From NCBI GenBank assembly GCA_021234155.1, contig JAJEKV010000017.1, forward strand, positions 2,414,885 through 2,478,884: a DNA stretch of 64,000 nucleotides, written 5' to 3'. This document shows positions 10,856 through 21,190 of this stretch, one piece after another; position 1 is the first letter of the stretch; each line of letters opens with the position of its first letter. Origin of the DNA: Isoetes taiwanensis (Eukaryota > Streptophyta > Lycopodiopsida > Isoetales > Isoetaceae). Made by a program: the position numbers and the translations under genes. The notes beneath the pieces were generated by a model that did no database searches, was not told the origin of the DNA, and saw only the letters and a program-made list of their open reading frames with translations.

Positions 10856-12331
10856 TGTGGCGCTCCACGCTAAACATCACGGCCCGCGTACACTCGGAGA
10901 AATCCCCCATCCCGCTCAACAACCGCATGGGCCCTTTCGTCTACCCCTTACCGCGAGGTGACTCATAGTGCGGGAAGGGAACTTCTGAAGGTGTCTTTGC
11001 AGCCCTCCCTTATGGGCTCCTATAACGGGGCGATAACACGTCGAGAACTAGCATCAACATATACAAATACTACCTCGAAGGGTAGTGCATCACACATAAA
11101 CCAATGCATAGATGATAATCACAACCCATAAAGCGGGGAGAGCTCCTACCCGGCTCGGAGACCGCGTAGGGAGGGTGACCGGCCGCTAGGCCTCAAGATA
11201 GAGCGCAGAACAGGAGTCATGGCGATGGCGAGGGTTGGCATAGAACAATGGCTAGGGTTGACCACTCCATCCGCCCCTCCTGTGCATACTTTGCGGATGG
11301 GCTAAATCAGGCTCGCAGGGGACTCTAGCCTTCCGGATCACATAATCCCATGGCATCACCCGCCGGGACTACTCCGGGTTGCATCTCCCAGTGGAATGAG
11401 GCGAGGAAGGGTTGCATCTCCCCTTCGAGGGGTCTAGAGGTGCCGTGGGCGGCTAGAGAATCGATGGCGACACGATTCGTGCCAGTGAACCCCCAAAGCG
11501 AGCCAAGCCAACACTTGCAACTCCGAGGCGGGGCAACACCATTGCCCAGGAGGTGTCGGACCCATGCTCGGCCCACCAGTGACCGACCATAAGCCTAGCC
11601 CGCTATGGGATCCCCGAAGCCCCCTCGGCGGGGATCCTCCCTCCACTTTCCCTCTAGCCCGTTATCTGGTCTTTGAGTCATATCATAGCCCCAATAGCAC
11701 GGTGGGCTCCTATGCACAGGCCGCCCAACTAATAGGAACTAAGGGGTCTACTCTGGGAGCATACTATATGGCTCTAGGTCTCTACCCCCCTTCCCAATAC
11801 AAGAGGAGCAAACATGATCAACCATCATCACATAATCATCACATCATGAGAATAACCATAAGAAGAACATCTTAACCTAATCATACAACTAACTAATAGT
11901 TAGGGTTCCTTGATTAGGGTTCAAGATGTTGAATATGGGTTCTAGGATGGCTCTACTCTAGATACAAAATACTAGCACCTGGAATGCTAATCCCGGATGA
12001 GCTATCACAACTACTATCCTACATACCGCTCGATGCTCTCCCTCCGGATCCGGGCGCCTCCATAGTCTTCGACTCACCACCGCTTGTTCCTCCTCCAAGA
12101 AGCGGGTCTACCTGCTGGGGCTGCTGCACCCCATGCTTGAGCGATGTTGAAGCGGGTTTCGAACAAGTAGGTGAGTCTCCCGGGTGCTAGGGCTGGAAAG
12201 AGGTCTAGGGTTAGGGTTTATGCCTATATAAGTTAGGTCCACCTAGGATGCCACGTGGCACCAATCGGGTGAGTCCTGCGGTGGCGGTGCCCCAATAGGT
12301 TAAGGCCACGTGGATAATGGCAACCTATGGT

Positions 12332-12359
12332 TGGCTAAGTTATGAGAATAACTTAGCCA
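12332..12359. repeat. Perfect 12-bp hairpin in the Gypsy LTR
   Basis: TGGCTAAGTTAT, loop GAGA, ATAACTTAGCCA. The same hairpin is present unchanged in the other LTR near 27890-27920. Confidence 0.85.
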
Positions 12360-12413
12360 TGCCCCCTAGTGCCACAATCTATGGTATACAAGGCTATAAA
12401 GATAGACTTGTAT

Positions 12414-12470
12414 GGTGACGGATCCGAGGAATATACGTATTGGCGGCGTATATTCCCTTGACCCGTCACA
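12414..12470. repeat. Terminal hairpin at the 5' end of the Gypsy LTR
   Basis: The first 57 bp of the LTR (read on minus) fold on themselves. The outer arms are GGTGACGG and CCGTCAC; the inner arms are GGAATATACG and CGTATATTCC. The partner LTR has the same pairing at about 27973-28028 with changed loop sequence. A related hairpin starts another LTR at 63466. Confidence 0.75.
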
Positions 12471-12480
12471 TTCTCCCCTT
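12471..12480 (-). promoter_or_regulatory. Gypsy polypurine tract
   Basis: The minus strand reads AAGGGGAGAA immediately before the 3' LTR. Confidence 0.75.
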
Positions 12481-12919
12481 AGGACAATCTTTGTCTCGGC
12501 ATTTAGCGCTTAAGGTGACGAACCTACCTTATGCCCGCAACATATCAACAACATGTCATAATCTTTAGTTTAGTTTAGCAATCAAGTTTTATTAGTTCAA
12601 GTCAAAATTTTAGGCCATATTTGTACTTATACAAAATTATATAGCCTTAACATCGTTATTTCTTATAATAATTCAAAATACTATTATAAGAGTTATTAGG
12701 GTTCATAATCTAATTATGGCTCCCGTATCTTCTGAACGCTGGGCTCCTCGTTGAAGTCCTCCTTCTACTTGCGCAAAAGGAGCACATTACGTTAGTTTAG
12801 TTAATAATTTGTGGTTTTAGGGGACCACCCCTTACCTCCTTGAGCGAACTTGGCTCACGGTTGTCCTACTACCTTGCCCAAGATCATGGCCCTTTCGGAT
12901 TTGAGCTTAGGGATCATTT

Positions 12920-13250
12920 AAGATGCTCCCATCATTGCCCATGATCGAGTGCTACCTTGTACACGATCCCCGGATCGAGTACACCCCAGTGCATCATGCC
13001 CCGAGGGTTTGAGCTGGGAACGTCTCCACGATCCCATCATCGCGCATGATCACTTAAGCCTCACCATGACCCTCCCTACGGCCCGGTGTGCGTTACCCGC
13101 GATCGTGGCATAGAGATCATCCGTCGATGTCCCATCATCGCCCACCATGCCTCATTCCTCACTCACATGACCCTAATGGTCATGCGCACCTCTTGGTGCA
13201 TGTGGCCTAGAGAATGCCCTAAAGGCGTATCCCATCATCGCACACACGAT
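12920..13250. repeat. Four diverged repeats of about 100 bp in the Gypsy 3' untranslated part
   Basis: The phrase CCCATCATCGCNCA recurs near 12929, 13033, 13131 and 13231, a period of 98-104 bp. The bases from 12481 to about 12900 show no gene. Confidence 0.6.
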
Positions 13251-13324
13251 CAAGGTTACGGCACATGCACCCTCCTAACTAGAATGCATGCGCCCGGGCT
13301 CAAAGCTAACTAACAACATACTAG

Positions 13325-14680
13325 CTAACCCACGGCAAGTCGGAATTCGACCAAGTCTGAGAGGCGACTTCGCCCATCAAACTCCTTCATAAACTCTGGG
13401 TATTGCTTCTCCAAATCTTGCTTCAATACCCATGTCGCATCTTCCACGGGTAAGTGCTTCCACTTAACCAAATATTGGAGGAACTGAGACCTCCTAGTCT
13501 TCTTGAATGACTTATCAAGAAGTAACTCAGGCACTATTTCTACTTGCTCCTCCGTCATTTCCAACAAGGTTGGAGTATCCAAAACCTCCTCAGGGTTAGG
13601 ATTGTGCCTCTTTAATAAACTTACGTGGAAGACCTTGTGGACCTTAAGATGGGCTGGAAGATCCAACTTGTAGGCTTGAGAGCCCACTCTCTCCAAAATC
13701 TTGAATGGTCCAGCCCACCTAGGGGCAAGCTTCTTGCAGCTCCCAATCCGCAGCTTGGCTTGCTTCACCTTGATCTTCAACCAAACGGTATCGCCCACCC
13801 TAAACTCCCTTACGGTCCTGCGCTTGTCGGCTACACTCTTCTGCCGACTTCTTGCTGCCAATAAATAACCCCTTACTTCCTCTACTAGCTGCTGCATGTC
13901 CCCTAACATCTGCTGGGATACTTCTACCTTGGACACAGGATTGTGCCAGGTATCCGGGGTTAAGCACTGGTACCCGTAATTTACCATGAAAGGAGACATT
14001 TGAGATGACTCCTGCTTGGCACTGTTGTAGGCGAATTCCACCAAGTGAATGTACTCATCCCACTTGGACTGCTTGTTCCACACATAGCTTCGAAGCATGT
14101 CTTCAATGATCCGATTGGTCCTTTCCGTCTGGCCATCTGTTTGGGGATGATACGCCGTACTCATGGAGAGCTTCGTCTGGATGGTGCTAAAGAGATCCTG
14201 CCAAAAGGCACTCATGAACTTAGAATCTCTATCAGATATTATCTCCCGAGGCATGCCATGGAGTCTAAAAATCTCCCTTACAAATAACTTGGCAGTGTCT
14301 AATGCGGTATGCTGGGTTGTCTTGCAAGGCGCGAAATGTGCCATCTTAGATAACTTATCTACGACAACCATCAATGCATCCTTGCCTCGAAGAGTTCTAG
14401 GGAGTCCTGTGATGAAATCCATGCTTATGACCTCCCACTTTGCATTTGGCACCCCCAATGGCTCTAAAGCACCCGGAATCCGCAGTTGCTCTGCCTTGGT
14501 CTGCTGACATAACTGGCAATCCCGAATATATGCAGCTATCTGCCTCTTCATTCCTGGCCAGAAGTAACTACTTCGAATCTTGAAATAGGTCTTCATGAAG
14601 CGGTAAAGATGCCCCGCTATTGGGCTGTTATGTGTGTCATGAAGAATTAACTTCCTTACCCACAAGATTCGGGCACACAC
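13325..14680 (-). CDS. Gypsy integrase with C-terminal chromodomain
   Basis: A 451-residue stretch. Residues about 14-60 form the HHCC zinc finger (HDTHNSPIAGH ... CQLCQQ). The DDE core runs from MDFITGLPRTLRGKDALMVV through ISDRDSKFMSAFWQDLF to HPQTDGQTERTNRIIEDML, with the first Asp, the Asp of DRDSKF and the Glu of TERTN in place. The GPF/Y region is WAGPFKILERVGSQAYKLDL. A chromodomain closes the protein with LVKWKHLPVEDATWVL. In chromoviruses this module is known to bind methylated histone H3 and steer integration into heterochromatin. Part of the fossil Gypsy element. Confidence 0.93.
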   Translation of the reverse strand: MCARILWVRKLILHDTHNSPIAGHLYRFMKTYFKIRSSYFWPGMKRQIAAYIRDCQLCQQTKAEQLRIPGALEPLGVPNAKWEVISMDFITGLPRTLRGKDALMVVVDKLSKMAHFAPCKTTQHTALDTAKLFVREIFRLHGMPREIISDRDSKFMSAFWQDLFSTIQTKLSMSTAYHPQTDGQTERTNRIIEDMLRSYVWNKQSKWDEYIHLVEFAYNSAKQESSQMSPFMVNYGYQCLTPDTWHNPVSKVEVSQQMLGDMQQLVEEVRGYLLAARSRQKSVADKRRTVREFRVGDTVWLKIKVKQAKLRIGSCKKLAPRWAGPFKILERVGSQAYKLDLPAHLKVHKVFHVSLLKRHNPNPEEVLDTPTLLEMTEEQVEIVPELLLDKSFKKTRRSQFLQYLVKWKHLPVEDATWVLKQDLEKQYPEFMKEFDGRSRLSDLVEFRLAVG

Positions 14681-14754
14681 AACTTATGCTTGTGGTACAA
14701 CAAGGTTGCCTTCCTTTTTTAAAATGCTTGAAGGCTTCCCGCCTCTTTGTCATT

Positions 14755-15510
14755 CTAGCTTCCTTGAGAGGCTTTCCCACACCTCCTTGAAGTCCACATC
14801 GGTTGGCAAGGACTCCTCAATCTTCTTGCCAAACTCACTCGAAGAGTGGAAATCGCGATACAATGCGTCCTTGTGCGAAATGGCCTCCTAGAGAGGGCAT
14901 ACGCTACAACATTAAGCTTACCGGGGCTTATATATAATATCAAAATCGTGCTCCTCAAGGAATTCCATCCACCTCCTTTGCCTTAAGTTGAGGAGTGGCT
15001 GGGTGAAAAGATCTTGAAGGCTCGGTGATCGCGATCTAATCAAACTTCCTTCCCGGCAAATAATGCCTCCATATCCTCAATGCTTTCGACAATGGCTAGC
15101 AGCTCCCGATCATGGGTTGGGTAGCGTTGTTCGGCGTCGTTCATCTTCTTTGAGTCGAGGCGACTACCCTTCCTTCTTGCATCAAGGCGCCCTTGTTGCT
15201 ATCTTGCTCGTGACTGTTGCTACCAACTTATCCTTACTTTCGGATCGGGAGAACAAGCAATGTGCCGTTGTTAAGGCCTCTTTAAGCTTCTCAAAAGAAG
15301 CTTGGACTCTCTAACCAATGGCTAGCCCAATCCTTAATCTTCTTGGCCTTAGTGAGGTCCGAAGCGGGGACGCCCACTTAGCAAAGTCCTTCACTTAACT
15401 TTTCGTAGTATCCCGCTAACCCGAGAAAGCTTCTTACTTACGCCACATTCCTTGGAGCTGGCCAATCAACTATTGCCTCAATCTTAGATGGATACGTGGA
15501 GATTCCCTCG
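14755..15510 (-). CDS. Gypsy RNase H region, degraded
   Basis: Lies between RT and integrase, where RNase H is expected. The clearest trace is the C-terminal linker [13 protein letters not shown] near 14890-14920, matching the usual NVVADALSR block. The rest is too decayed to delimit. Confidence 0.6.
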
Positions 15511-15517
15511 GATGTTA

Positions 15518-16156
15518 CTACATGCCCCAAGTACTCCACCCTACTGTTGCAAAGTGGCACTTAGAGAGCTTCCCATACAACCGATGACGTCTCAACTTCT
15601 CCAACACTTTCCCCGAGATGCCGACAATGCTCTTCAAGGGACTTGCTCTGTAGATTAGGATGTCGTCGAAGAAGACAATAACAAACTCATCCAAGAAGTC
15701 TCTGAAGATATCGTTCATGAGGCGCATGAACGTTGCGGGAGCATTCGACAATCCAAAGGGCATTACTGTAAACTCAAAATGACCATACCGCGTTCTGAAA
15801 GCAGTCTTATGGATGTCCTCTTCTTTTATTCTTATCTGATGGTATCCTGATCTCAAATCAATCTTAGAGAATACCTTTGCTCCTTGTAGCTGATCCATTA
15901 GGTCATACGCCCTTGGCAATGCATACTTATTCTTTATAAATGCCGTCTGCTTATTGAGCTGGCGATAGTCTATGCACATTCTTAAGCTCCCGTCTTTCTT
16001 CTTTACGAAGAGTATAGGTGCTCCAAAAGGAGACACACTTGCCCTTATGAATCCAAGGTCTAGCAATTCTTGAAGCTGCTTCTTGAGCTCAATCAATTCT
16101 GGGGTGCTCATTCTATATGGTGCCTTCTTTGGTAGGAAAAGGTGATCCGGAGCCAA
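15518..16156 (-). CDS. Gypsy reverse transcriptase
   Basis: About 212 residues: [83 protein letters not shown] and the catalytic VFFDDILIY. This is the standard Ty3/Gypsy RT. The protease region upstream (about 16160-17400 on the same strand) is present by position but I could not pick out its active site with confidence. Confidence 0.92.
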   Translation of the reverse strand: MAPDHLFLPKKAPYRMSTPELIELKKQLQELLDLGFIRASVSPFGAPILFVKKKDGSLRMCIDYRQLNKQTAFIKNKYALPRAYDLMDQLQGAKVFSKIDLRSGYHQIRIKEEDIHKTAFRTRYGHFEFTVMPFGLSNAPATFMRLMNDIFRDFLDEFVIVFFDDILIYRASPLKSIVGISGKVLEKLRRHRLYGKLSKCHFATVGWSTWGM

Positions 16157-17434
16157 TGTGATCTCACATTCTACACCCCTATAGGGTGGCGGTTGCGGAT
16201 TTCATCCGGAAATACATCCTTGAACTCTGAAATAAGCCTTGCTATCTCGCACGGGCCTTGATTTCCCTTTGGTTTACCTCCCTCCCGCCACCGCCCAACC
16301 GGATTCCAACCTCAAGATGTAATCCACTTTATTCCTTTCTATGCTTTTCCTTAGTCGCTTCAAAGAAATACACCGCATGGGAGAATCTAGCTTCTTACCT
16401 TTGACTATCAACTTGTTGCCGTCCGGTGTGCTGCCATGGTGACTTCGTTCTGGTCACAATCAATTCTTTGCTTTAGTCGGGCTTCAAGAATTCCATTCCC
16501 ACAATAAGATCATACCTTCCAATATCCATGACTTCTGCTCCCATCGGCCACTTAGCCCCACTAAGGTCTATGTCAAAGGTGATCCTCCTCCCTTAGTGTA
16601 ATGTAAATGGCCCATTTGCCATAGCTACCGGGCCTTGGCTTAGAACTTCAATACCTTGTTCTTCATTAGAGCAGCCAATCTAGGAGATGCAAAATTATGA
16701 GAGCTACCCTATCTATGAGGACTACATATGGCTTACTATCTATGATCCCATCAGCTGCAATGTGTGATTCGTGATTCTCTATATCATCGACTCAATGTTT
16801 GCTGCACATATGTGACACTCACCATCTATGAAGTCCCCGCCCTCCTGGCGGTCATCGTCTTCGGCCCCGGCTTCGTTGGAGAGTCCCAATCCAAGAGTTC
16901 CGCCAAGGCCGACCGCATGATGAATGGACAATCATGTGTCCGGTGCCCTCGTTGGAAGCACACAAGCATAACTTCTTCTCAATGCATTCTCGTCTCTTTT
17001 CCTTCGGCAGATCGGTCTAGGAGGCGGCTTAAGAGCTTTGCCCACGATGCATTCTCGCGGGCTTACGGTCCCCAAAAGCTTTGCTCACCCTTACATTTCC
17101 GCTGACTCCCACGATGGTGTAGCTGCTGATTGCTTACCCCGATATTGTCCCCGACGCGCCACGAACTCTCTTACCCTCAAGGTTATTTTGCTTCTCTGTT
17201 TGGAGTTTGCTGGTGCCTCTTCCAAACTTATAGCTTTATCTTCGCCTCCAGAATCGACCTTGGGTTGATTGCTCTAACAAGCCTCTTGATATTGCTGTTC
17301 AACCCCTCAATATAGGTGTCCCTTTGCTTGCCTTTCTCGATACTCCGGGACATGAAGTCTAAGTCTCATGAATTCTTGAGATACTTAGCCAGCGATAAGC
17401 TACCCCGATTCAACTCAGAAAAAGGCTGGCTGGA

Positions 17435-18208
17435 TCATCTACTAGTATGGGACCTTGGTACATAGTGCTTACGGAAAGCCTTGCTAAAAGTCTTAAATCT
17501 GCAATTGTTCCTCTTCAGCTTGTTAGACTTAGCATATCCCTTCCACCAGATCCTTGCCGGTCCAATAAGGTTAGCTGTAGCAACTTTCCCTATATCCTTG
17601 TCTTTCATACCGTAAGAGTTACCAAATTCTTCCATTTCATCAAGCCATGCTTCAGCTTCCATGCCTGATCTGTCTTTCCCTGAGAACTGGCCCAGCTTCC
17701 TTGTCTTCCACACATTGCTCATAGCACTATCCACCTTTTTCTGGTAATCATCTGTCTTTCTTGCCCTTTTCCTTGCCTTAGGTGTGCCAGAGTCACTATC
17801 GGAGCTAGAGCTGTCCTCTTTGGAAGAGTCATGCGATGTTTGGAGCTAGATGATGATGGACTCCTGGTTCTCCTCTTCCTTCTCCTATCCCTGACGTTCC
17901 CCTGGTTGCCCTCCCCTTCTTGCTGCGGCACTTCGTCACCACCCGGAAGGCAAGGTGGAGGTGGAGGACCATCTTCCTGTGCATTCATGAGAGGTGTCGC
18001 CCAGTTGATGAGATGTTGCATCTGGTTCCTCATCTGCACCAACCTTGCATTGCCCGCCTCGGTGACATATCCTGCTCAAAATCTTCTTGTTCTCGCCAAA
18101 CAAGTTCCTTGGAACCCAATTGCGTGGTCGGTCTTGGTCACGAGATCCGTGACTTGAGTTCCTTCTTTGCAAGGGTTGATCATTAATACATGTTATTAGG
18201 TTAGGCAA
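17435..18208 (-). CDS. Gypsy gag
   Basis: Capsid-type gag: WKTRKLGQFSGKDRSG, EAEAWLDEMEEFGNSYGM and LIGPARIWWKGY are typical of the Retrotrans_gag domain. The N-terminal half (about 17720-18208) is Ser/Arg/Pro-rich and low in complexity. No zinc knuckle was identified. Part of the fossil Gypsy element. Confidence 0.75.
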
Positions 18209-18345
18209 TGATCATTTTTTTGCTTACAATTAAATTGTTGTTAGGTACCAAAAGAAATCATATGAAAACTTCATTTACACGTCAAAATCATAGTAATACA
18301 TTAATTAGTATATAGAAATACATTTAATGGACTTCATGATAATAC

Positions 18346-20126
18346 TTAAAAGGAGTTACAATGTACTTTAATTAAGCTAGCAAGCAACTCTTCCATCAAT
18401 GGTGTCGCTTGAAGAAGTTCTTGATTTTCTTGAATCGTGCCCTTGCCCATGTTCTGCGAGGATTCTAGCCCGATCCCCCCTCCAATGCTCTTGCTACGTG
18501 GTCTTTGGGAGTTAAGTGCGATTGCGCCGCCACTACCGACAAGTGCGCATCTACGAGGTGGCCCCTTTGCGGTCGAGGGCATGAAGGGCTACTGATCTTT
18601 TGAAGAGTATCACATGGTCCATTCAAAATCTATCCCGGCATGATGTCCAAACCACGAGAGTGCTATGAGAGCGCCACAGATTCTTCACCCTTGGGCTGAA
18701 TTCCTTGTGGAAGACTATCATCGACCTTGACTAAGGGCGGAAGGTAGTACTGAGTGATTTGCCCTGTCTTTTGCCCCCGTGCCTCCCGTACTCTTCCTTT
18801 GTGCCGCTTCCATGGGAACACATCTAATGCAATCGGATCTTCGTGATCCCTCCACATAGTTGTTGCGTTCTCCAAGTTGATCTTTGCTAGATGCTTCCCA
18901 AGATACTTACGAGCGCATCGGTCGACCGGAGTTTCGGGCCTCTTCGGCTTGTACAACTTTGCTTTGGATTTCTTGAAATTCTTCTTCGGGATGATGGGTT
19001 CCTGGCTTTGAAACATGTACCTAATCGTTGATATGCCCGGATGTCGACATGGTTTCCCCGATAGGGAGTGTCGCCGGCTACCTCCGTGGGATCTCTTGGT
19101 AGGAGTAGTCGATGAAGTCAGCGCCCTGCTCTTGTGCTATGAGGCTTAGAAGCTCGTCGATCACGATGCCCTCCTCCCGACGGTAGGGAAGGTTGAGGAT
19201 GTCGGTGGCGAATATGTACTCCCTCGCCGTCGATAATCACTGGGGTAAGGGCCGTAATACCTCTTGGTGGCTCAAAGTCTATAGAACTTCTTGTTGTCGG
19301 AGCTATCGCCTCTCCATTCTTCTTGCCTCCCTCATCTCCCAACTTGGGTTCTCTTCCTCCTCCTCTTAAGTAGTGGGTGTTCGACCGCAACATAGGTGTT
19401 TCCGATGTGGAGCCGTAGTGTTAGTATCTTTGAGGTCTCGATCTCACGGATGCTTACTGTCTTTGCTTTCGGGTGTCGAGTGGTGCCAAATCCAAGGGTT
19501 GGATTGATGGCTCCCCGGGTTGGTTAAGCGCCCTATCTTTGCATGAACAATGCTAAAGGTTGCTTGGCACGAAAGATACCTATGCCTATGATGCTTACGG
19601 GTCATGTAGTCCGGCATGTTTCGGGTTCTATCCTGACTTGTTCTTGCCCCCTGGATCCCCACCTATGGCTTGAGCAAGAGAATCTAGAGAAACCCATTTC
19701 CCTCCCTAGGTGGCAAGCTAACTTCCGAGGGCAGGAATTTGGCGATCATATTGACACATGATGTCGATTGTAATAGGGGTTTGGTCAAGGTGGCATGAAG
19801 ATCAAAGAGATGATCGAAGACATGAAAGGCTTGCTCGCAGGGAGTTCACGGATATGATTAGAGTCATTGTACCATCTAACAAAGCTTGATGGCGCCATTG
19901 GCGAGATGGCTATGAAAAATGGGCTGCTGAATTTGAGCAAGGGGCTAGAAAATCGCCACGAGGGAGCTAGGAGCAGATTCGATGGGGAGAAAATGACAAA
20001 TGAGGGCCCTTTTTTATAGACTAGGGGTGCCTCGGTTTTTCGTGCACAAGGGTTCTTGATGGGGAAGACTCCAAATCTATGGCCCAGGTGTCCAAATGAG
20101 CTACCATGAAGTGCAATTCTAGACAA
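18346..20126 (-). other. Gypsy leader, unassigned reading frames
   Basis: Several short frames lie in the element's direction between the H3-like ORFs and gag. One (18663-19016) is basic, with KKSKAKLYKPKRPETPVD and the stretch YLGKHLAKINLENATTMWRD. Another (19118-19393) has no recognisable domain. None resembles a family I know. They may be decayed extra ORFs of this element or captured host sequence. Confidence 0.35.
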
Positions 20127-20194
20127 AGCAAAGCAAGAAACACTACATGAGAGTTTGTTGGGTCAAAATTGGTCAATCTAGGCAAGATTGAATG

Positions 20195-20475
20195 AAATCG
20201 GTGGCGTCGCGAGAATTGGCTCTCCGTCGAGGGGCCTTGGGGTTTTTCAGCGACCGACCGGTTTGGTCAATTTACTTTCTGAGGGATTTTAGGAAAATTA
20301 AACATCCTAACATGACTTTCGTACGATTCTACCCTAACTAGCAACTTTTCTTACTTAAATTGGACATTTATTAGCATCAAAATGCGAAATCGGGTGGCGT
20401 CAGCGCGAAGTAGCCCCGTCTGAGGGCCCGAGACCCCCATTTTCGCGACGCGACCGGTTTCGCCAATTGGCTTTT
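20195..20475. repeat. Two diverged direct repeats, period about 192 bp
   Basis: AAATCGG-GTGGCGTC starts at 20195 and again at 20387. Each copy continues through a G/C-rich block to CGACCGGTTT. They lie in the Gypsy leader downstream of the H3-fold ORF. Confidence 0.6.
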
Positions 20476-20647
20476 TTTTGAACTAATTAAGCTAGGGTTT
20501 TTTTAACTAATTAATTTTTCCTTCAACACCGCAATTTTAATGGTCAAAATTAAAGTGAAATTTGAGCTATTTAGACATAATTTCATACAAGAATTGAGGT
20601 CAATTTACAACAAAATTTTATATTTATAGGAGACTTTAATAATTACA

Positions 20648-21082
20648 TTACTTTTGAACAAAATGCATCCTCAAGGGTATTCCTTGCGGATCAAACGGCG
20701 CCAAGTGTATGTCCTTGGGCATCAAGGTCACCCTCTTGGCGTGGATCGCGCGAGAGGTTCCTTCCTCAAACAAGCTGGGTGAGCTCGGCCTCGCGACTAC
20801 TTGCAACACCCGGAGTTGTGGCGGCGTCACTCTGTAGTGGGTGACGCTATTTTGCATCACCTCCCCGCATGAGTCGCTCAAAGGTGCCTTCCTAATGAGG
20901 AGATTAGTGCTTTGTTGAAAGTGTCTAATCTCGGGAAGATGCCTGAGGGAGTGTACCGAGTTAGGTCCATGGTGGACCTTCTTCCCCGACTTCTCGGGCT
21001 GTGTGGCGGCTTGGGCTGGTTCTTTGGCGGCCGGCCTCCCTCCCACCATGATGCTTGTTGGGCGTTTTGCCGCTGTTACCAA
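20648..21082 (-). CDS. Histone H3-fold ORF inside the Gypsy leader
   Basis: The C-terminal 90 or so residues align with histone H3 without a gap. [17 protein letters not shown] corresponds to H3 EIRKYQKSTELLIRKLP (alpha-N to alpha-1). [20 protein letters not shown] matches H3 [20 protein letters not shown] (alpha-2 end to alpha-3), followed by DIHLA. From EIR to LFE there are 53 residues, the same as in canonical H3, so loop 1 is not extended as it is in many CENH3 proteins. The middle (alpha-2) is strongly diverged, and H3's terminal RRIRGERA is replaced by PFDPQGIP. The N-terminal part is Ala/Lys/Pro-rich. It lies on the element's coding strand between primer site and gag. A processed host H3 fragment is the alternative, but position and strand favour an element-encoded or captured gene. 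Confidence 0.85.
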   Translation of the reverse strand: [144 protein letters not shown]

Positions 21083-21190
21083 TCATTATACCTTGTCCAC
21101 TTAGGCGAAGGTATTCTTGGTATGCCTTGAGCCCGGTGAAAGGCGGTCCTCCTTCAAGGCTGAAGGCCCGGCTTCGCCCATATACCTTCT

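Larger units (their letters stand above)
10856..12470 (-). repeat. Gypsy 3' LTR
   Basis: About 1,615 bp starting TGTGGCGCTCC and ending CCCGTCACA in plus orientation. It aligns throughout with 22339-28028 once the inserted element at 22446-26501 is set aside. It contains two strong hairpins (12332-12359 and 12414-12470) that are kept in the other copy. Confidence 0.9.

Noticed and set aside
20648-21082. H3-fold ORF as a CENH3
   Set aside because: Loop 1 has the length of canonical H3 and alpha-3 ends MPKDIHLA, closer to H3 than to typical plant CENH3; the alpha-2 region is too diverged to decide, so only H3-like is claimed.
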